Shown one piece after another: positions 56,458 to 64,000 of a stretch of DNA of 64,000 bases (position 1 is its first letter; the number at the start of each line of letters is the position of its first letter). Source of the DNA: Sipunculus nudus (lineage: Eukaryota; Annelida; Sipuncula; Golfingiida; Sipunculidae). The position numbers and the translations under genes were made by a program. The stretch covers positions 2,370,019 to 2,434,018 of the forward strand of contig CM049306.1 in assembly GCA_026874595.1 (NCBI GenBank), read 5' to 3'. The notes under the pieces were generated by a model, which saw nothing but the letters and a program-made list of their open reading frames with translations, was not told the DNA's origin and ran no database searches.

Positions 56458-57140
56458 AACTGAAAAAGATATTCTTCAATGGAAATTGGAATGGGGTGCT
56501 GACCTTTTAGCGACACCCGATACCAATCAGAGTTGAGGACTCTAATTCTCTCTAAAACAAAAATTTTGAATATGATAGTATTAAACAATTAAAAGTTCAA
56601 GATGACAGTGGACGGATACAAATGATAGAAATGACATACAAAGATGAAAATATATCACTTGTAAATGTTTATGCCCCAAACAATGATGCACTTAAATGTC
56701 ATTTTTTTAAACGTGTAACTGATTGTATTTTTAGAATAGAAGACGTAGGATCAACGAACTTACTGATTGCTGGTGACATATTTAACAATTATCTAGATAC
56801 TATTGTAGGTGAAAACCATTCGGTTAAATGTGTTGCAGCTTTTAACAACATGCAAAAAATATGTAACATTACAGATATATGGCGGTTTCAAAACCCAAGA
56901 ATTAAAAAAAATTTACATGGAGTAGGAAAACTCCTTTTACAGCCAGGAGACTAGATTATATTTGTGTAAATAACTATTTATTAAACATATATACGCGGTC
57001 AGAAATTGAAAACTATCCAAATTCAGATCATAGATGTGTTTGGACAGATTTCAATATAGTTCCCTGCACGAAAGGTCCAGGATACTGGAAGCTTAACAAT
57101 TCACATTTGACAGATAAAAACTTTGTAGAGACCATAGAAA
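56458..57140 (+). pseudogene. LINE endonuclease domain
   Basis: An early part reads Thr-Glu-Lys-Asp-Ile-Leu-Gln-Trp. The intact frame 56622-56954 has Leu-Val-Asn-Val-Tyr-Ala-Pro-Asn and Ile-Ala-Gly-Asp-Ile-Phe-Asn, where the family has Gly-Asp-Phe-Asn. After a frameshift, Arg-Leu-Asp-Tyr-Ile and Ser-Asp-His-Arg-Cys-Val (near 57023) complete the fold. Lesions include an in-frame extra residue in the Gly-Asp-Phe-Asn motif. Confidence 0.8.
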
Positions 57141-57747
57141 ATGTTGTAGATGATATATAGAGACAAGATACCAAAATGATCTAGACCCACAATTGCTTTG
57201 GGAAATATGCAAGTATAATATAAAACGCAGCTATAAAATATAGTAAAAAAATAGCTAGAAATAAAAAAAAATGTATTACTCAATTGAATGAACAAGTCAT
57301 CAAATTGGCAAAACAATTATCGAATGATGTGAATAATGAAACTGTTAAGGGAGAATATTGGAAAAAAGAATTAACCTCGAGGTCCTGTCGGAAGTAGATT
57401 GTAAAGGTGCACAAATACGAAGTAGACAAAAATTCGGGGGGGGGGGGGGGGGGGCGGGGAATACAGACTTCCTATTTTTTATCCTTAAGAAAATCACGGA
57501 AAAGTTAAAAAATATCAGTTTATTAAAAACAAAAGAAGGTAAATTATTGACAGATCAGAATGAAATAATGAATGAAATTGTTCAGTACCATAGGGAACTA
57601 TATGAGAAACGCGAACCAAATGAACAAATTATCCAAAATTATTGTTAACAGTCAGAGGTCCCGCATTTGACAGAATCTGATAGGGAAACGTGTGAAGGAC
57701 TAATCACAATTGACCTCTAGCGACCTCTATTGTTAAAACACTAAAAA
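57141..57747 (+). pseudogene. LINE ORF2 linker before RT
   Basis: A helical, Lys-rich linker includes Thr-Lys-Glu-Gly-Lys-Leu-Leu-Thr-Asp-Gln-Asn-Glu-Ile-Met and a Tyr-His-Arg-Glu-Leu-Tyr block. A G run at 57436-57458 and several stops break it. Confidence 0.7.
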
Positions 57748-58055
57748 CAGACCGGCTTCTGTTGTTCAGGCGTGGAGCGCAGGGCTCAAAGCCGGGAGAT
57801 TGTGAGTTCGAATCTCAGCCGAGCCGGTGAGATTTTTCAAGGTCTGCCCCCACCCAGGGTGAGCGATCTGCAGGCTTAATGGGAGACTGTACCCAACAGT
57901 TGTGTTTCACTCCAAAACGAGTGCGCCTTTCGGGGATTCCTCGGTGTTATGACCCAGCTTTGGGGATGAGATACATCGTGGACCCGCAGGAGTGGTTCAC
58001 CGAGCCTGGTTGACGCCAGAAAATCGTGTGTAAGCCCCTGTCACGTAGTCCGAAA
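57748..58055 (+). mobile_element. tRNA-derived SINE inserted in the LINE
   Basis: The head (57750-57828) begins ACCGGCT and, 65 nt later, has AGCCGGT, a perfect 7-bp acceptor stem. A D-arm-like TGTTGTTCAGGCGTGG (box A) and GAGTTCGAATCTC (box B) follow the tRNA layout, with an anticodon-like CTCAAAG loop. A body of about 230 bp follows, unlike the SINE at 11514. LINE coding resumes near 58060. Exact ends and target duplication are not resolved. Confidence 0.7.
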
Positions 58056-58059
58056 CCGG

Positions 58060-58785
58060 AATGGAATTCTGCAGAAGTACATACCTAGTTAAGCAAGCAT
58101 TAAAAAAAATGGAGGCGGTTACCTCCACCAAAAAAATCTTTAAAAAAAAAACACACTTAAGAACTAACACGAGTCCTGGCATTGATGGACTAAGATCAAA
58201 ATTTTATCAGATCTTTTGGAGAAAAATAGATCATCTGGTTGTAAATTCTTTAAACTTTGCTCATACCACCGGGGCACTCTCCATTTCGCAAAAACGAGGG
58301 GTTATTACGGTAATACCCAAACAAGAGAAGTCACAAAAACCTCTCAGACTATAGACTGATATGTGTGTGTTGCTGTGACTATGAAATAGGAGCAACCGTC
58401 TTAACAAAAAGAATACAAAAGGTTATAGATAAAATAGCACACACAGACCAAACAGGGTACATTTAAGGCAGAGGGACATTTCAAAATAAACGTTTGATTG
58501 AAGATGTAATTTGGTACATACAGTGTACTAACAACAAAGGGGCTGTTATTGCGCTCGATTATTCAAAAGCTTTTGATAGCCTGTCAAAAACATTAGTAAT
58601 GGAGTCGCTTAAAAAAATTAATTTCGGACCAGATTTCCTTGGTTGGATTTCATGTTATATGCAAGACCGTGATAGTTGTGTGTCGAACTATGGTTGGTTG
58701 AGCTCATGGATCCCTCTACAAAGAGGGGTTCGTCAGGGTTGCCCATTGAGTGCATTGCTTGTGACAGTAATTACTGGGAATTAAA
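58060..58785 (+). pseudogene. LINE reverse transcriptase, N-terminal half
   Basis: It has Ser-Pro-Gly-Ile-Asp-Gly-Leu and Phe-Tyr-Gln-Ile-Phe-Trp, then Val-Ile-Thr-Val-Ile-Pro-Lys. After a shift come Asp-Gln-Thr-Gly-Tyr-Ile, Leu-Asp-Tyr-Ser-Lys-Ala-Phe-Asp-Ser-Leu (motif A, near 58557) and Arg-Gly-Val-Arg-Gln-Gly-Cys-Pro-Leu-Ser (motif B). Sequence then breaks before motif C. Stops lie near 58352 and 58466. Confidence 0.88.
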
Positions 58786-59000
58786 TGAAATGACGCATAC
58801 ATATATTCAAAGTTTATGGAAACTTTATCATACTATAATAAAAGAGACTTTAAATCACAAACAACTAAAAGATCCACTTATGAACGCTGACTGTCCATGG
58901 AACAACAGACTAATAAAATATAAAGAGATCTACACTATATTTTCCCAATTGGGTGAAAGCTGGAAAAGTGAAACTCGATCACTATAACAATAGAAATTTA
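58786..59000 (+). pseudogene. LINE ORF2 C-terminal remnant
   Basis: A frame with Pro-Trp-Asn-Asn-Arg-Leu-Ile-Lys-Tyr-Lys resembles the far C-terminus of L1/Tx1 ORF2 proteins, joined directly to the truncated RT. Confidence 0.5.
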
Positions 59001-59104
59001 ATAAAATACAAGACAATTATTACAAATGTCCTTGAAAGGGGAAACGTATTAATGCAATACTTTGCTCTAAGATGTGCATTAAAATAACCATAGTAACAAA
59101 TAAT

Positions 59105-59389
59105 AACAACATGGAATCAAATACGCATGTTGTTGATAACATTGAAGAAGGAATGACTAGGAAAAGGTACTGTTCCACACTGCATGTCTACATCACACTT
59201 ACACTCAGTATATACTTTAACTGGGTCAGGATCAGTTTTTACACAATTAACAGCAGTTATGTACAACATTATGTACAACATCTGATGTACTATTTCTGTC
59301 ATAATATGGTATCAATAGTTAACACAGCACAGTTGTTTTTTCTTACGCCTTTCTGGTGTCAACATTATGTTATTTAAATCACTTTCTTG
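59105..59389 (-). pseudogene. Gmr1-like segment after integrase
   Basis: It continues from integrase with Leu-Thr-Pro-Glu-Arg-Arg-Lys and Cys-Cys-Val-Asn, then an unremarkable frame at 59302-59117. In related elements RT follows some distance on. Here the homology ends near 59105. Confidence 0.6.
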
Positions 59390-60330
59390 TCAACAATGTA
59401 AGGACCAAAATAACTAGCTTCCAGAGGTCTGCCAGGGATAGGTAGTAAGGCAAGGACCTTTTCGCCAGGCTCAAACGTCCTACTTACAATGTGCTTGTCA
59501 TACTTTTTTCATTTTACTTCGTGCAGATTTTAGATTAGACTTTGCAACCTCACAAGCATTGTGTAGTTTAGTCCGAAAGTCTGAGACACACTGCAACAAA
59601 CTAAGAGAATGAAGTTTTTACACAAGAGTTTTTCTTTAAGCAGTTTTAATGGACCGCGAACCAAGTGTCCAAAAAACTTGTTCAAAGGGACTGAAACCCA
59701 AGGACTCCTGAAATGATTCTCTGACAGCAATAGGTGGTTTCCTTCACCCCTGTCTTTCTGTGTGTCATAACAATAAGGCCTAATCATGTATTTTCATGTC
59801 TGGTGAAAACGCTCGAGGGCGCCCTGATTTTCAGGATGATATGGCAAAGAGCTGTACAGTTTTATACTTAGCTCAAGCATAACTTGCTGGAATAAGTCAG
59901 ACATAAAATTAGACCCTTGGTCAGACTGGAAGGATTTCGGTAATCCAAAAGTTGTAAAAAACTTAGTCAGAGAATACTTTTGGCATTAATTTTGGTATTG
60001 CCTCAGAGAACCTGGTAGATGCGCACATAATTGTCAGCAAGTATTCATGTCCAGATTTTATTTTGGGCAGTGGTCCAACACAGTCAACAATAATCCTAAT
60101 CCTACTAAATGGTTCCTCGAGAGCAGAAATAGGTCCAAGTTGGGCTTTAGGATGATTCTGATTGGGCTTCCCTACCATCTTACATGTGTGGCATGATTTA
60201 CAATATTGTACAACATCTGTCCTGTGGTTAGGCCAATAGAAATGTGTACTAACTTTCTGATAAGTTTTATTTATACCTAAATGGCCAGATAAAGGAGCCT
60301 CATGTGCCATGCTTAGACTTTCATTGCGAT
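59390..60330 (-). pseudogene. Gmr1-like integrase
   Basis: The zinc part has Ala-His-Glu-Ala-Pro-Leu-Ser-Gly-His-Leu-Gly and Cys-Lys-Ser-Cys-His-Thr-Cys (60310-59963 frame). The core has Asp in Val-Asp-Cys-Val-Gly-Pro-Leu, Asp in Gln-Ser-Asp-Gln-Gly-Ser-Asn (near 59915) and Glu in Gly-Ala-Leu-Glu-Arg-Phe-His (near 59820). The triad is present, but two or three shifts and stops lie between. The end has Leu-Leu-Pro-Ile-Pro-Gly-Arg-Pro-Leu, the family's C-terminal motif. Confidence 0.88.
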
Positions 60331-60345
60331 AGCTTTAGGGCATTA

Positions 60346-61158
60346 CTACTTGATGTTTGATGGCCCACTCATCATCAGCGCATACATCAGGTGGTCGCCA
60401 TTTACGCATAAGCACTCCATTTTTGACATAGAAACAAACTGTGTTCTGTGATAGTTCACTTTAGAAACTGCCCAGGGAAACAAACATGAAATATCAGTGT
60501 CCTTATGCTGTTCCGCGATAAGTTCTGACCTTGAGAATGCTGCATCCTGTACGGGCGAGTCATAAGACGAGTCACTAGTGACTCCAAGAGTGTTATTATC
60601 TGGACCATTATCCTCATGTGTGTTTTTCTTGGCCATAGATCTAGTTACAGCACATGAAGGATACAAACCAGGAATTTCCTTACTTTCCAGATCAGTGTCC
60701 TGATCAAGTGACGGCTTTTCTGTCACTATTGGTACAGGCTGTACTTTATCACCCGCAACATCATTGGAGGAATCTTCTACCTCAGTTTCATCAAACAAAG
60801 AACTGACACAGACAGTGTCAGTCATGGACTCTTTTTTCAGAGTCACTAAAGGAATATTACAATCAAACTCCTCATGGGAGTCAACACAGGAATTTTCCTC
60901 AGCAGAAACAAATTTCTGTTTGTCATAAGAGAACCTGGCCTCATTTAAAATACTCTCGCAAGAGTCATTAAGGGACTTAGCCTTATATAATTCCTCGCAG
61001 GAATCAAGTGTGATTTTTACCCCGCAAGCTACGGATTCTTCTTTGGAGTCAGACGGCACGTTGGCCTCCATAGCATCAAACTCTTTATAAGAGTTAATAA
61101 AGGAGTTGTACTCCTTATTTACATGAAAAGAGCTTGGCTCTAGTACTATGCTATGCAT
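60346..61158 (-). CDS. Gmr1-like gag-pol linker, protease deleted
   Basis: This 270-codon frame is open. It is acidic and Ser-rich, with Thr-Arg-Ser-Met-Ala-Lys-Lys and Ser-Glu-Leu-Ile-Ala-Glu-Gln-His-Lys-Asp, the usual linker ahead of the integrase zinc domain. Compared with copy 1 (41797-42114), the protease including its Asp-Thr-Gly has been removed cleanly and in frame near 60762-60775. It then runs into Val-Ser-Lys and changes frame just before integrase. It is a partial polyprotein, not a separate gene. Confidence 0.75.
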   Translation of the reverse strand: MHSIVLEPSSFHVNKEYNSFINSYKEFDAMEANVPSDSKEESVACGVKITLDSCEELYKAKSLNDSCESILNEARFSYDKQKFVSAEENSCVDSHEEFDCNIPLVTLKKESMTDTVCVSSLFDETEVEDSSNDVAGDKVQPVPIVTEKPSLDQDTDLESKEIPGLYPSCAVTRSMAKKNTHEDNGPDNNTLGVTSDSSYDSPVQDAAFSRSELIAEQHKDTDISCLFPWAVSKVNYHRTQFVSMSKMECLCVNGDHLMYALMMSGPSNIK

Positions 61159-61159
61159 A

Positions 61160-62420
61160 GATTTTGAAACAAAACCAGGAGGTTTGCCCTTTGGTTTATT
61201 TGCAAGTTTCCGGCAGTCAGATATTAGATGACCTTCCTTTTTGCAGTAATTACAGGTTGTCTTTGCAAATGACTGGTCTTTGTTGGAAGTGTAGCAATTG
61301 ACTTCTTTGAACTACCATGACCACTAGTACTGGGTGACTGCGCCTTAAACTTCTTTTGACCATACTGATTTACATTCTTGTTTGTGAATGACTGGTTTGA
61401 TTTGCTAGTAAAGGACATTTTGTGGGTTAATGAATAATTATCAGCTAATTGAGCAGTGATGTCAAGTGTTTCAGAACTTTTCTCATCCAGAAAAGTTTTA
61501 ACATCTGCGTTAATTAAACGCTTAAATTTTTCAAGCAAAATCAACTGGCGCAAATTGTCATAATCTTTCATTACATTTTTAGAACTACACCAGCGATCAA
61601 ACAACTGCTCTTTTGTCCTAGCAAACTCTACATAGGTCTGTTCTTTGCGCTTTTCCCAATTTCTGAATTTCTGGCTGTAAGCCTCCGGAACTAACTCAAA
61701 CCTTTTAGGATTAACCGTTTAACCTGGTCATAGTCAGCAGCGGCTTCTACTGAAGGCTCTGTTTAAATATCAATGGCCTTGCCAGGATATACACTTTGTA
61801 ATAGCATAGTCCAATTTTCCTTAGGCCATTTTAAATTTTCAGCTACCTTCTCAAATTTATTTATATTATCATTATTTATATTTATCAATCTCTTTTTTCT
61901 TGAAAAGTTGGGACAAGTCTAATGTGTTTAGTAACATCAAAACTGTGAGTTTGGGCAGCACTTAGAGTAGGTTCTAGTTTAAGTCTTTCTGACTCCAGTC
62001 GTTTTAACTCAATTTCTTTTTCTAGTTTTTCTCTTTCTTTTTGTTTTTCTAATTCCCTCTCTTCTCTTTGTTATTCTGTTTCTAATGCTTACTTTTTTAA
62101 CCTTTCATGTTCTTCCCTCTCTTCTCTTTGTTTTTCTAATTCTGATTGTTTTAATGCTAGTTCGTGTTGTATTCTAATTTTTTAAATTCTAACTGCATAG
62201 CAAGGCTGTCATTTTTTAATGTTTCCACTTCACTCCTTTCAATTAAACCTTTGCCAACTAGATCTTGCATGATTTTAGCAATGATATCAGGCTTTCTCAA
62301 AGCTTTTTTGACACACAGCCCTTAGTGTTGTCCTAAACGCAACAACTGATCTTTCGTCAAATGTTCAAGTTGATCAGGGTCGGGATCTTCAACAAATGTC
62401 TCACGTTTGAAATCTGCCAT
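61160..62420 (-). pseudogene. Gmr1-like gag with CCHC zinc knuckle
   Basis: It likely starts at Met-Ala-Asp-Phe-Lys-Arg-Glu (about 62420). A charged helical part (to about 61950) leads to Phe-Asp-Val-Thr-Lys-His-Ile and Trp-Pro-Lys-Glu-Asn-Trp-Thr. A capsid-like part includes the frame 61604-61224. After a shift, the zinc knuckle Cys-x2-Cys-x4-His-x4-Cys lies at about 61212-61254. Several stops and shifts interrupt the upstream half. Gag would package the element RNA. Confidence 0.82.
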
Positions 62421-62530
62421 GTTAAGTGTTAAAACAATAACAAAAAACCACTGAGATAAATCTTGTAAACAATGTAATGTAAACAATGTGTCTACGTCAA
62501 GGCCTAATAAATTTTCAAAACTATTAAGCC

Positions 62531-62545
62531 TCCCGGACGAGCCCA
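62531..62545 (-). promoter_or_regulatory. Primer binding site, probably tRNA-Pro
   Basis: On the minus strand, a few bases after the LTR end, TGGGCTCGTCCGGGA matches most of the primer site complementary to tRNA-Pro used by many retroelements. Confidence 0.78.
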
Positions 62546-62553
62546 AAATTTTA

Positions 62554-63381
62554 TGTTACGGAACCTAAAAACAACAGATCACGTAGTCATGACGAGCATA
62601 AATTTTGCCACGGAGACGAAAAGAATCAGTTTCTGCAACACTAGGCAGCGTGAAATGTCTAGGGGAAGGAATACAGAAGTCAGTGGTTTTTTGTTATTAA
62701 ATAAATAAATAAATATAATTACAATACTCTAAATCAATACAATTTCACAGTATAACAACAGTACAACAGGAAATCAATACATTTACACAGTATAATAAAT
62801 AAAGTGTACAATACCTGGATACCACCACTGTAACAGCGACACCAAGTCCTTTAAAACGTATAATCCAGATGAACAGTTCACATAAATCTCCTCAGAGAAT
62901 AATAGTCCTATTCAATCACAAAATCAATCTGTTGTAATCCAAAAGTGAAGTTCTTGTAATAATCCCGTAAGCAAACTGGATACAGGCCGCACTAAATCTG
63001 CATAGAGATCGTAGAATCCCTGACACTACTGTAATTATTGGATAGGTCCAAAACTGACTCACACTGTTCCGTGTCCACTGGAATATTTCTATATTTCAGC
63101 CCCTATTTATAACTTTACATCCGAAAATTCTAGAAACTTCTATTTCACTAAATATCCCAAAGAACCCAACAATACATAATACACACGCCCAAAGAACATT
63201 ACAAGACACGCGTTCATAGAGCGCGACCAACCCAGAAAGTTCCAGATTAGCATGAGCGCTGTTTTTGCACGTCAGACCCTACACGTGGGCCGGGCCAGCT
63301 CACGCGTCTCACATGGCAACGGACAATGCTACACAGACATATATAAGACTGCTGCACTCAATAAAAGAGACACCTGTAACA
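62554..63381 (-). mobile_element. 5' LTR of Gmr1-like copy 2, 828 bp
   Basis: It starts TGTTACAGGTGTC at 63381 and ends CCGTAACA at 62554 on the minus strand. It has a TATA-like TTATAAATAGGGGCTG near 63100, matching copy 1. The LTR abuts a transposase fragment on its right. Confidence 0.85.
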
Positions 63382-63863
63382 ATTGGAATAGATTACATGC
63401 ATGGTGTTATACAAGGTGTGCAGAAAACTTTGCTAATCATGTATTTTGGACAAGACCATAAATCACAGCTATACAGCCACTCTAAGAAAGTTTGATCTTA
63501 TTGATCAAAAACTTGCCAGTATCAAACCCCCTTCTGCCAAGAAGTGTGTCAAATCATCTCAAGTGCTGGAAGGCATCTGAGCTCCGTTCCTATCTTCTGT
63601 ATTATGAAATTGCTGTGGTCTCAGGCATTTTGCAAGAGCGATATATGGTCCAGTATGTGTAATTTGTGCAAGCAAAGGCCATTTTATTGAAAAGAAATAT
63701 CCACATATCTGAGAATGATCTTGCAGAAAACCTTCAGATGAAATTTTGTGAATTTAGGAAGACATACTCTCAATTTTGGAGGTGTCCAGTTGGAATTGTA
63801 TGCACATTGGCAAGATTACTTCATACCAGTATTCATGAAAAAAGCCTCCAATATAAGTACTGA
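63382..63863 (+). pseudogene. Tnp2-like (CACTA/EnSpm-type) transposase fragment
   Basis: Directly after the LTR the frame reads Gly-Ile-Asp-Tyr-Met-His-Gly-Val-Ile-Gln-Gly-Val. After a shift comes Gln-Lys-Leu-Ala-Ser-Ile-Lys-Pro-Pro, then Cys-Trp-Lys-Ala-Ser-Glu-Leu-Arg-Ser-Tyr-Leu-Leu-Tyr-Tyr and a Gly-Ile-Leu block. The last frame (63666-63863) has a helix ending Phe-Arg-Lys-Thr-Tyr-Ser. The Met-His-Gly and Trp-Lys-Ala-Ser-Glu-Leu-Arg motifs are typical of Tnp2-domain transposases of animals. At least two shifts and one stop are present. The N-terminal part is missing, cut by the Gmr1-like LTR. Confidence 0.72.
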
Positions 63864-64000
63864 AATGAAATTTGAACCAATGTACAGTGGTTTATAAGAT
63901 CCTGATTGTTCAGTACAGGCATTTATCTTATTGCTTCAATTGCAGGGAATCATTTTTATGTCAAAACATAAACATTGATTGAATGAGTGTATTTTTTTTA
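63864..64000. other. Window end, possible continuation of the transposase remnant
   Basis: No feature can be assigned before the end of the window. Confidence 0.3.

Larger units (their letters stand above)
56458..59000 (+). mobile_element. L1/Tx1-like LINE ORF2, degraded and interrupted
   Basis: The endonuclease, linker, part of RT and a C-terminal tail occur in order. A tRNA-derived SINE interrupts it at about 57748-58055. An internal deletion after 58760 removes the RT catalytic loop and what follows. Confidence 0.8.
59105..63381 (-). mobile_element. Gmr1-like Ty3/gypsy copy 2, 3'-truncated
   Basis: From the right: 5' LTR, primer binding site, gag with zinc knuckle, a linker lacking protease, then integrase. 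Integrase lies directly after gag/protease, before where RT should be. This is the Ty1/copia-like order known from the Gmr1 group of gypsy elements. RT and RNase H are missing because the element is cut near 59105. Copy 1 lies in opposite orientation at 40015-42476. Confidence 0.85.

Noticed and set aside
57748-57830. Functional tRNA gene
   Set aside because: The T stem has a mismatch, the anticodon stem is poor and a SINE-like body follows; it sits inside a broken LINE.

Overview
The window is eukaryotic, AT-rich and made almost wholly of transposable elements and tandem repeats. I see no bacterial-type genes, no rRNA, no functional tRNA and no host protein-coding gene that I can defend. The mix (Helentron-type Helitron, Gmr1-like and other Ty3/gypsy elements, L1/Tx1-like and CR1/Jockey-like LINEs, tRNA-derived SINEs, piggyBac-, hAT- and other MITEs, a Tnp2-like transposase, and satellites sharing a hairpin head) suggests an invertebrate metazoan, most likely a mollusc and perhaps a bivalve. 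That is an inference from repeat style, not from a host gene.

Layout. 1-3450: AT-rich DNA with a direct duplication; one copy carries a TTAA-flanked piggyBac-like MITE. 3763-11491 (minus): a long degraded Helentron reading, 5' to 3', cysteine-protease-like domain, about ten 42-residue charged repeats, a zinc/DUF6570-like region, Rep (HUH), Pif1 helicase and an APE-type endonuclease. A SINE sits at its 5' edge. 12.0-17.5 kb: minisatellites, MITEs and a 340-bp tandem array. 17.5-20.5 kb (plus): 5'-truncated Ty3/gypsy with RT tail, RNase H, integrase, polypurine tract and the start of the 3' LTR. 20.5-29 kb: hairpin-headed repeat family, 5' half of an L1/Tx1-like LINE, and tandem or inverted arrays. 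29-37.9 kb: LINE ORF1 fragment, AT-rich minisatellites, a LINE ORF2 start with a 2A-like motif, a ~145-bp satellite with trimer higher-order structure, an LTR fragment and a CR1/Jockey-like ORF2. 40.0-45.75 kb (plus): LTR, gag and protease of a Gmr1-like element fused to the pol of a different gypsy that carries a PHD finger. 46.6-53.0 kb (minus): a complete, young, non-coding LTR retrotransposon. 53.0-56.3 kb: more tandem repeats and a second copy of the 21-22 kb repeat. 56.46-59.0 kb: a second L1/Tx1-like LINE split by a tRNA-derived SINE. 59.1-63.4 kb (minus): a Gmr1-like element with 5' LTR, primer binding site, gag and integrase. 63.4-63.9 kb: a Tnp2-like transposase fragment cut by that LTR.

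Almost every coding region is broken by stops or frameshifts, so this is mostly a graveyard. The youngest visible event is the non-coding LTR element, whose LTRs differ at only about four positions. The most distinctive features are the Helentron whose replication-initiator and helicase active sites are mutated while its endonuclease residues are kept, the PHD finger inside a gypsy polyprotein, the Gmr1/PHD-gypsy junction with short homology, and a shared terminal hairpin on otherwise different tandem arrays.
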